From contig JASLJD010000127.1 in assembly GCA_030152625.1 (NCBI GenBank), positions 1 to 9,372 of the forward strand: a stretch of 9,372 nucleotides of DNA. Reading direction: 5' to 3'. This document shows positions 1 through 4,829 of this stretch, one piece after another. Position 1 is the stretch's first letter, and each line of letters begins with the position of its first letter. The position numbers and the translations under genes are program-made. The notes below the pieces were generated by a model, which was not told the DNA's origin, did no database searches, and saw only the letters and a list, made by a program, of their open reading frames with translations. This stretch comes from Erysipelothrix sp. Lineage in GTDB: Bacteria > Bacillota_I > Bacilli_A > Erysipelotrichales > Erysipelotrichaceae.

Positions 1-288
1 ATTCGAAATCGCTTAGAAGGTCGTATACATTGGGTTGGAATTATACCCGAATACCAAGGTGAAGGCTTTGCTAAACCGTTAATTACAAAAGCCCTGAATG
101 TGCTCGATAAATATCATACTTCTGCGTTTATTAAAACACAAAGTTCGAGTCACAAAGCTGTCAACCTTTATCTCGATTTTGGTTTTGAACCTTATATCGA
201 AAGTAAAGATGATCGTGAAGCTTGGAAACAAATGGAAAAAATCCTTGATCGAAAAATTTTAGATATGGATCGTAAGCTATTAGATTAA
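1..288 (+). CDS. GNAT-family N-acetyltransferase, 3' end (5'-truncated by window)
   Basis: Frame 1 is open from the first base to a TAA at 286-288, giving 95 residues. The fragment starts inside the GNAT fold. The stretch GRIHWVGIIPEYQGEGFAKP (residues 7-26) has the beta4 strand and the acetyl-CoA pyrophosphate-binding loop, where Q-G-E-G-F-A matches the family's Q/R-x-x-G-x-A motif A. It is followed by a helix, then SSSHKAVNLYLDFGFEPYI, the usual GNAT 'N-A-x-x-L-Y-x-x-x-G-F' element near the C-terminus. The family transfers an acetyl group from acetyl-CoA to an amine in the cytoplasm. The substrate cannot be read from the fragment. A charged tail of about 25 residues follows. A terminator overlaps the stop codon, so the gene ends its transcription unit. 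An ATG at 100 lies inside motif A and is not the start. Confidence 0.85.
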   Translation: MRNRLEGRIHWVGIIPEYQGEGFAKPLITKALNVLDKYHTSAFIKTQSSSHKAVNLYLDFGFEPYIESKDDREAWKQMEKILDRKILDMDRKLLD

Positions 289-311
289 AACAAGGCATGC
301 CTTGTTTTTTT
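287..311 (+). terminator. Intrinsic terminator of the GNAT gene
   Basis: A 9-bp perfect stem (AAAACAAGG, 287-295, with CCTTGTTTT, 300-308) has a CATG tetraloop and runs into T residues to 311. It overlaps the GNAT stop codon. The A-run on the 5' side means it could also work on the minus strand, but no minus-strand gene ends here. Confidence 0.8.
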
Positions 312-320
312 CTTAGCTTC

Positions 321-349
321 TTGCAAGTCCAGTATGAAAAAGATAAAAT
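321..349 (+). promoter_or_regulatory. Candidate sigma-A promoter for the MATE gene
   Basis: TTGCAA (321-326) and TAAAAT (344-349) are 17 bp apart. They match the sigma-A consensus at 4/6 and 5/6 positions. The element lies between the GNAT terminator and the MATE gene, and predicts a start near 356. No better pair was seen in this interval. A terminator-like hairpin begins only a few bases after the predicted start. Confidence 0.5.
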
Positions 350-361
350 AGAAGAAGATAA

Positions 362-394
362 AAGCAAACCCAAGACTGGGTTTGTTTATTTTTT
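362..394 (+). terminator. Terminator-like hairpin in the MATE leader
   Basis: An 11-bp stem with one G-T pair (362-372 with 377-387, core CAAACCCA/TGGGTTTG) has an AGAC loop. It is followed by ATTTTTT (388-394). It looks like a complete intrinsic terminator, yet it lies upstream of the MATE ribosome binding site and after the GNAT terminator. It may be a back-up terminator for read-through from upstream or an attenuator of MATE expression. No alternative antiterminator pairing was recognised. Confidence 0.6.
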
Positions 395-425
395 GCTTTT
401 TTGAAAGATAGATAAGGAGATGACT

Positions 426-1754
426 ATGCAAAAAATAGATATGCTTCATGGTGATATCCGTGAAACACTCATACAACTCGCTTGGCCAATCGTCCTAACC
501 AACCTCATTCAAACCGCCTTGGGGATTATTGATATGATTTGGATTGGAAAACTGGGGCATCAAGCTGTTACGGCAATTGGTACTGCAAGCATTTTTATCA
601 ACTTTGCTTTTGCACTCTCGATGCTGATTGTAACCGGAACCGGTGTTCGCGTTGCACAAACACTGGGGGAAGGAAAAGAAAAAGAAAGTAAACGCTATGT
701 TAAAACAGGTATGAGCTTGTCCCTTATCATCGCTTTAATTTATATTCTCGTTATTCTCTTATTTCAAGAGCCCCTAATCGCTTTTTTCAATATTGAAGAT
801 TCAGTTATCACAACACAAGCGAAAAGTTACTTAAGCCATTCTCTTTACGGAATACCTTTTTTATTCATTGTTTCAACCTACATCAGCATTCTTACAAGCT
901 ATGGAAATACCAAGCTCACATTCCGCGCTAACGCAATTGGATTGATTTTAAATATTATCTTAGACCCTATTTTCATTTTCGGATGGGGACCAATTCCAAA
1001 GATGGGGGTCGCAGGGGCAGCTTGGGCTACAAACCTTGCACGACTTATTATTTTCCTTATTCTCATCAAGCATACATACAAAGATCTTATCCCTACCATG
1101 CAAGAACCCTTTGAAAAAGAAAAAGCCTACGAATTAATCGAAATGGGCTTTCCAGTCAGCGCTCAGCGCTTTATCTTTAACTTTGTTTCCATGTTCATGG
1201 CAAAAATCGTTGTTGCCTTCGGAACCGATGTCATGGCCGCACAACGTATTGGGATTCAAATCGAATCAATCACCTATGTTACCATTGGTGGATTACAAGG
1301 CGCCATTTCCGCTTTTATTGGTCAAAACTACGGAAATAAGAATATGGATCGTGTCAAACACTCCTACCAAACAGCTGTTAAACTTGTCTCCATCTTCGGT
1401 TTTATCGTAACACTGCTTTTCCTCTTTTTCTCCAGACCCATGTTCAGAGTCTTCATCAATGAAACAGCCGTCATCGATCACGGAGAAGTCTACATGAGGG
1501 CTTTAGCCTTTTCACAAATCTTCATGGGACTTGAAATCTTAAGTGTGGGGGCTTATCATGGCATTGGAAAAACCCATTTCCCAGCTGTTATCGCAACAGT
1601 CTTCACAATTCTACGCCTCCCAATGGCCATCGTACTTTCAAAGTACTTAGGTATTGTAGGCGTATGGTGGAGTATTAGTCTCAGCAGTATTTTCAAAGGA
1701 TTGATTCTGACATCTGGATTCTTCAAAAACCTACAAGAATTTGAAACAGCATAA
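426..1754 (+). CDS. MATE-family multidrug/Na+(H+) antiporter
   Basis: This is a 442-residue integral membrane protein of the MATE (NorM/DinF-like) type, which exports cationic drugs or metabolites in exchange for H+ or Na+. Family length is about 440-460 residues. The N-terminus has the characteristic opening 'L-x-x-L-x-W-P-I-V-L-x-N-L-x-x-T' followed by 'D-M-I-W-I-G-K-L-G' (first helix and loop, about residues 14-46). A second, similar half begins near residue 235 (E-M-G-F-P-V-S-A-Q-R), as expected for the two six-helix bundles. Twelve hydrophobic segments fit the family. The start is set at ATG 426 rather than ATG 420: AAGGAG (414-419) touches the 420 ATG but stands 6 bases from 426, the proper spacing. 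It is a single gene with its own leader hairpin and a shared terminator downstream. The substrate is unknown. Confidence 0.93.
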   Translation: MQKIDMLHGDIRETLIQLAWPIVLTNLIQTALGIIDMIWIGKLGHQAVTAIGTASIFINFAFALSMLIVTGTGVRVAQTLGEGKEKESKRYVKTGMSLSLIIALIYILVILLFQEPLIAFFNIEDSVITTQAKSYLSHSLYGIPFLFIVSTYISILTSYGNTKLTFRANAIGLILNIILDPIFIFGWGPIPKMGVAGAAWATNLARLIIFLILIKHTYKDLIPTMQEPFEKEKAYELIEMGFPVSAQRFIFNFVSMFMAKIVVAFGTDVMAAQRIGIQIESITYVTIGGLQGAISAFIGQNYGNKNMDRVKHSYQTAVKLVSIFGFIVTLLFLFFSRPMFRVFINETAVIDHGEVYMRALAFSQIFMGLEILSVGAYHGIGKTHFPAVIATVFTILRLPMAIVLSKYLGIVGVWWSISLSSIFKGLILTSGFFKNLQEFETA

Positions 1755-1755
1755 G

Positions 1756-1783
1756 AAAAGACGTCCAATCGGACGTCTTTTTT
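1756..1783. terminator. Bidirectional intrinsic terminator between MATE and VanZ-RDD genes
   Basis: A perfect 11-bp stem AAAAGACGTCC (1756-1766) pairs with GGACGTCTTTT (1771-1781) across the loop AATC, with flanking T and A runs on both strands. It begins directly after the MATE stop codon and abuts the stop codon of the convergent VanZ-RDD gene, so it serves both. Confidence 0.9.
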
Positions 1784-2876
1784 ACTTAAAAACAGATATT
1801 AAACGTGTCTTCGATAAACGATCATAAAATAAACGAGACGGTCTTTTAATTAGGACATAGATCGTATAAACAGCCATAAAAGCAAACCACAATACAATCA
1901 ATCCCAAATAAAAGAAAGCAAAAGCTCGACTTTCCACAAGCATCATGAATGAAGCAAACGCATTCAAAACATCCGTGCTTCTTGAAATAAAGACAAAGAT
2001 CAAAATTGCACGCAATAAATTATTCAACAATCGAAGTGGTTTTTGATCCGCTTGAATAATTCTTATTTTCAACAAGCGCATCATCAAAGTTTGACCATTC
2101 CAAAGATAAGGCAAGAGCCCAAAATAAAACACAAAAACAATAAACTCTGCCAAAAGATTCGATTGAATCGGCATAAAGGCTGCCATGACTCTTACCAAAG
2201 AGTAATCAAGCGAATAAGTAAAGGCGCGCTTAATTAAACCCACATGCGCTGCTTTTGCATAACTGATTTCATCTAAATCTTCTCTGCTAGGCATGAATGC
2301 TGCAAAGAAGGGAGCAACAGCATAACCAACAAGACCACCGAAAGTGTTTAAAATTAAGTCATCAACGTCAAAAAGACGATATGGACCCGGATAAATAAAA
2401 AACAAGCCCGTTAATTGACTGATCTCAAAAAACATCGATAATGACATGGTCAAAAGAACAGTTGTTTTTAAATCTTTTTTGAAATAATAACGCATATAAA
2501 CACCAAAAGGTAAGGTTAAAAAGACATTAAAGACAACTTGCGTAAAAACCGGCTGAACTAAAGCATCTAAATAAGTTGCAGGATTCCCAAACTCTAAAAC
2601 CCATTTATTTTTTAAATCCAAGACAAATTGAAAGGGTCTCAACTGCATCATTTCTCGATATGTAGTCGTAACTGATGCTCTTTCTGGAAGTGGCAAAATC
2701 ACCAAGAAATAAGCATTCATTAAATAATACACAAAGGAAAATATAATCAAAGTTCGAAAAACAGAAATCGATCCATATTTTCGATACTGTTGAAACATAT
2801 ACGGTGTAATCAGTGCAAAAGATAATAATGGAAAAATTAATAAAGCTGTTCGTAAGGGCTCATAAAAAGCCTCCAT
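1782..2876 (-). CDS. VanZ-RDD fusion membrane protein
   Basis: A 364-residue multi-pass membrane protein has two recognisable parts. Residues about 1-195 are a VanZ-like domain with its signature polar residues: E-I-S-Q at 151-154 and R-L-F-D-V-D-D-x-x-x-N-T-x-G at 167-180. Residues about 212-360 look like an RDD domain: R217/D224 in a 'R-A-F-x-x-x-x-D' segment, G-Q-T-L-M-M-R-L-L-K at 261-270, R-L-L-N-N-L-L-R at 282-289, and the closing Y-D-R-L-S-K-T at 351-357. VanZ of the vancomycin cluster raises teicoplanin resistance by an unknown mechanism; chromosomal VanZ-like proteins mostly have no assigned role. RDD proteins are membrane proteins, some linked to ion transport or stress. The start ATG has AAAGGGG 6 bases upstream, 13 bp behind the stop of the YxeA-like gene, so the two are co-transcribed. 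Function in this organism is not known. Confidence 0.85.
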   Translation of the reverse strand: MEAFYEPLRTALLIFPLLSFALITPYMFQQYRKYGSISVFRTLIIFSFVYYLMNAYFLVILPLPERASVTTTYREMMQLRPFQFVLDLKNKWVLEFGNPATYLDALVQPVFTQVVFNVFLTLPFGVYMRYYFKKDLKTTVLLTMSLSMFFEISQLTGLFFIYPGPYRLFDVDDLILNTFGGLVGYAVAPFFAAFMPSREDLDEISYAKAAHVGLIKRAFTYSLDYSLVRVMAAFMPIQSNLLAEFIVFVFYFGLLPYLWNGQTLMMRLLKIRIIQADQKPLRLLNNLLRAILIFVFISRSTDVLNAFASFMMLVESRAFAFFYLGLIVLWFAFMAVYTIYVLIKRPSRLFYDRLSKTRLISVFK

Positions 2877-2889
2877 CGAATACCCCTTT

Positions 2890-3294
2890 CTAATTCAATG
2901 CTTCCAGTTTTTCAACAATCTCTACTGGAACTTCTTCTTTTGATATTCTTTCTTCACTAAGATTAATGGTTTCACTCGCTTCAATTTTTAAATAAGTACC
3001 CGGTTTAAGCAACTTCGTCGAATCCTCGGTTAATATTTCAAAACTTACTTCTTTTATGCTACCATCGATACCCATCGCCTTAAAGTGATACGACTTGCCT
3101 TTATCAACGGCTTTGCCATCGATATCGTACAAATCCTCAATTTCCATATCAACAGTTTCGGGAACCTTTAAATAATATTCGTTGCTTGCAACATAGCGAT
3201 TGCTGTAGTATTGACTGCCTGCTTTAAAAATTAAAGCAAACGAAAGAATTGTTAATATAGCTATCATACTGAGAACTATTTTTTTATTCCTCAT
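2890..3294 (-). CDS. YxeA-family (DUF1093) exported or membrane-anchored protein
   Basis: This 134-residue protein has an N-terminal hydrophobic segment (residues about 5-25, after M-R-N-K-K) that is a signal peptide or membrane anchor. A small extracytoplasmic domain follows. Features of the YxeA/DUF1093 family are an early Y-Y, 'Y-D-I-D-G-K' then 'Y-H-F-K-A-M-G-I-D-G', 'L-K-P-G-T-Y-L-K-I', and the terminal 'E-V-P-V-E-I-V-E-K-L'. The family has an OB-like small beta fold and no established function. The longer reading frame starts at GTG 3303, but that GTG lies inside the AGGTGG ribosome binding site (3300-3305). ATG 3294, 5 bases downstream, is the likely start. It is the first gene of an operon with the VanZ-RDD gene. 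Confidence 0.8.
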   Translation of the reverse strand: MRNKKIVLSMIAILTILSFALIFKAGSQYYSNRYVASNEYYLKVPETVDMEIEDLYDIDGKAVDKGKSYHFKAMGIDGSIKEVSFEILTEDSTKLLKPGTYLKIEASETINLSEERISKEEVPVEIVEKLEALN

Positions 3295-3315
3295 ATAAAC
3301 CACCTCTGTATCACT

Positions 3316-3343
3316 ATATTAACACAGTGCTAATAAATCTCAA
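3316..3343 (-). promoter_or_regulatory. Promoter of the yxeA-like/vanZ-RDD operon
   Basis: On the minus strand TTGAGA (3343-3338) and TAATAT (3321-3316) are separated by 16 bp. The match is 4/6 or better at each box. The predicted start is about 15-20 bases before the ribosome binding site. It lies just after the terminator of the gene upstream, in the right place for an independent unit. Confidence 0.5.
3319..3333. promoter_or_regulatory. Operator-like palindrome in the yxeA-like promoter
   Basis: TTAACACAGTGCTAA is an inverted repeat with 7-base arms, one mismatch and a 1-base centre. It sits in the -35/-10 spacer and covers the start of the -10 box. That is where a repressor dimer would block RNA polymerase. 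The regulator is not identified. Confidence 0.4.
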
Positions 3344-3365
3344 GAGAAAAACAGTTTCTTTTTAC

Positions 3366-3394
3366 AAAAAAAGATCAGCGAACTGATCTTTTTA
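3366..3394 (-). terminator. Intrinsic terminator of the unknown membrane-protein gene
   Basis: On the minus strand AAGATCAG (3390-3383) pairs with CTGATCTT (3378-3371) across a 4-base loop, extended by A-T pairs. It is followed by T residues to 3366. The stem begins at the TAA stop of the gene that ends at 3392. Confidence 0.85.
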
Positions 3395-4582
3395 ACGTGC
3401 ATCACATTCAAAACCATCTTCTGTAAGATGCTTAGAGATCCTGTCAATATCCGTTTCTTCATAAAAGAACTCAATTGGGCTCGGATCCTTATACAGCTTT
3501 TTATTTTTAGCTTTCAGATTAGTATAGCCTGCAACCTTTGATAAATTGATCGGCTCACCTTCTTCATGATCTAATTGATATTGAATCAATAATAACAAGG
3601 TCCCATTATCAGCATCATAACCCTCTCGCTGATAAATCTTAAGAAGAGCTGCATCCATATCATCGTTATAGCAAACACTTTTTAAGCGAATGTTTTCCGC
3701 ACCTTCTTTTTCTAATTCAGAGACAAGCTCTTCATATTTTTCTTCCACTAAACGATCCAGTTCAGGAATATCTGAAAGGTAGCGAGGTACATAGATAAAC
3801 TCTTCAACCGTCATGCGCGCTTCTTCACTGTCAATGCGATAAGCAATCTTACCCAAAGCTTTTTTATTTCGAGCGGATAACTTCAAACTGACTCTTATCT
3901 CATCGCCTATCTTTAAATCCTCTTTAGCACTTACATCCAAAAAGGCTTCTTCAAAAATAGGGCGGGCTTTCTCAGGAATCTCATCTAAGTTTAAGCGCAA
4001 ATCTTTCACAATGACCTGATCATTGCGCATCGAATAATCAATTTCTACGGCTTTTTGCCAAGCAATATTTTCTGTTTCATCCAATTCATTGATCAAAACT
4101 TTCTTTTCCATTGGATCCAGTTTGATTTTTGCTTCCTCAAACCATTTTTCATCCTTCACATCAACCTCAATAAGAACCTCATCTTTATTTGAAAGATTCT
4201 CCTTCTTAGGATATATAAACTCAATACGGTTGAGAATCTCAGCCTCATCTTCACTCACAACATCCTTTTCTTTTACAATCAGCGAAGCATAACCATCTGC
4301 ACCTTCAACACTGATTTCAACCAATGAAAAAGGATCGAAAAGATCAGCTTTGTTACGATGACGATAGTAAAAGAAACCGGTGGCTCCCAAAAGAAGCAAC
4401 AAAAAGACAGCAATTATTTTTTTCTTTTTAACTTTTTTCTTCTTTGCTTCTGATGATTCTTCAGGCAGCTTTTTTTCGGGATTTTCATTATTCAAATCCG
4501 CTTTTGCTTGGAACACTTTTGTATCACCATTTTGCAAATCATCGAGACTAAAAATCTTTGTATCGCCTTGATAGTCGCTCAT
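3392..4582 (-). CDS. Single-pass membrane protein of unknown function with twin GDTK(I/V)F tail motifs
   Basis: This 396-residue protein has no function I recognise. Residues 1-55 are a cytoplasmic tail: GDTKIF (6-11) and GDTKVF (19-24) form a 13-residue-spaced repeat, followed by an acidic/basic linker and a K-rich patch (47-55). Residues 56-73 are one hydrophobic helix, and positive charges before it predict an outside C-terminus. The exterior has two related-looking beta-rich modules: about 85-170 (V-E-I-S-V-E-G-A-D-G-Y ... L-S-N-K-D-E-V-L-I-E-V) and about 178-265 (V-E-I-D-Y ... L-K-I-G-D-E-I-R-V-S-L). Residues about 266-396 form a further alpha/beta domain. From memory, modules with 'G-x-D-G-x ... 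L-S-N-G-D-x-V' occur in other Bacillota envelope proteins; this was not checked. The start is ATG 4582, 7 bases after GGAAAGGG. The in-frame ATG 4639 would require translating through the leader terminator. The two TKxF threonines could be Ser/Thr kinase targets (inference). Confidence 0.75.
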   Translation of the reverse strand: MSDYQGDTKIFSLDDLQNGDTKVFQAKADLNNENPEKKLPEESSEAKKKKVKKKKIIAVFLLLLLGATGFFYYRHRNKADLFDPFSLVEISVEGADGYASLIVKEKDVVSEDEAEILNRIEFIYPKKENLSNKDEVLIEVDVKDEKWFEEAKIKLDPMEKKVLINELDETENIAWQKAVEIDYSMRNDQVIVKDLRLNLDEIPEKARPIFEEAFLDVSAKEDLKIGDEIRVSLKLSARNKKALGKIAYRIDSEEARMTVEEFIYVPRYLSDIPELDRLVEEKYEELVSELEKEGAENIRLKSVCYNDDMDAALLKIYQREGYDADNGTLLLLIQYQLDHEEGEPINLSKVAGYTNLKAKNKKLYKDPSPIEFFYEETDIDRISKHLTEDGFECDAR

Positions 4583-4597
4583 AAAAACACCCTTTCC

Positions 4598-4627
4598 AAA
4601 AAAAAGCTCTCCGACTAGCGGAGAGCT
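4598..4627 (-). terminator. Leader terminator (candidate attenuator) upstream of the unknown membrane-protein gene
   Basis: On the minus strand AGCTCTCCG (4627-4619) pairs perfectly with CGGAGAGCT (4613-4605) across CTAGT, followed by seven T (4604-4598). The T-tract runs straight into the ribosome binding site GGAAAGGG (4597-4590). No minus-strand gene ends upstream, since the neighbour is divergent, so this hairpin lies inside the gene's own 5' leader. Confidence 0.8.
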
Positions 4628-4653
4628 AAAACCAAGCATACATCCTATCGGAT
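4610..4653 (-). promoter_or_regulatory. Possible antiterminator pairing in the leader
   Basis: In the RNA, UCCGAUAG (4652-4645) can pair with CUAGUCGGA (4618-4610) as eight base pairs with one bulged G. This would consume the loop and half of the 3' arm of the leader terminator. The same 5' element can instead close on itself as AUCC-GAUA-GGAU (4653-4642). The exclusive pairings are what an attenuator needs, but this is inspection only and no folding energies were computed. Confidence 0.35.
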
Positions 4654-4669
4654 TGAACCATACACATTT

Positions 4670-4698
4670 ATTTTATAAAACATCTATTATTTTGTCAA
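4670..4698 (-). promoter_or_regulatory. Strong sigma-A promoter with A-rich upstream tract, unknown membrane-protein gene
   Basis: On the minus strand a perfect TTGACA (4698-4693) is followed after 17 bp by TAAAAT (4675-4670, 5/6). Upstream of the -35 box the minus strand is A/purine-rich for about 50 bases (the T/C tract at 4703-4752 on the plus strand), resembling an UP element. The predicted start is near 4663, giving a leader of about 80 bases. Confidence 0.75.
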
Positions 4699-4704
4699 CA
4701 AAAT
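4689..4704. promoter_or_regulatory. 16-bp palindrome centred on the -35 box
   Basis: ATTTTGTCAACAAAAT has perfect 7-base arms around a 2-base centre and contains the TTGACA box. It could be a repressor site. The -35 hexamer flanked by A/T runs could also yield it by chance. Confidence 0.3.
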
Positions 4705-4779
4705 CATTTTTCTTTTCTCTCTTTTTTTATATTATTTTGCTTTTCTCTTTAACTTATTCGCTTTTAAAACCTCCCTTTC

Positions 4780-4808
4780 TTGCTTATGTGGAACAAATGG
4801 TCTTTAAT
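4780..4808 (+). promoter_or_regulatory. Weak candidate promoter of the phosphohexomutase gene
   Basis: TTGCTT (4780-4785) and TTTAAT (4803-4808) are 17 bp apart and just before the ribosome binding site. The -35 box matches the consensus poorly. It is the best pair seen in the divergent intergenic region on this strand. Confidence 0.25.
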
Positions 4809-4829
4809 AATAACTTAAGGAGCGATAGC

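Noticed and set aside
3319..3333. CIRCE (HrcA) element, because of a TTAGCAC half-site on the minus strand
   Set aside because: CIRCE needs TTAGCACTC, 9 bases, GAGTGCTAA. Here the arms are separated by one base and one arm differs.
4583..4639. 19-residue N-terminal extension of the unknown membrane protein
   Set aside because: It would be translated straight through the leader terminator stem and U-tract and through the real ribosome binding site. Its own ATG has no properly spaced Shine-Dalgarno sequence.
4703..4752. 50-base T/C-rich tract as a possible plus-strand regulatory RNA or phase-variable repeat
   Set aside because: It has no regular repeat unit and no promoter leading into it. 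It is explained better as the A-rich upstream element of the divergent minus-strand promoter.
4653..4829. 59-residue N-terminal extension of the phosphohexomutase
   Set aside because: It is low-complexity, encoded by the pyrimidine-rich intergenic tract, lacks a ribosome binding site at its ATG, and precedes a well-spaced AAGGAG before ATG 4830, where the family normally begins.
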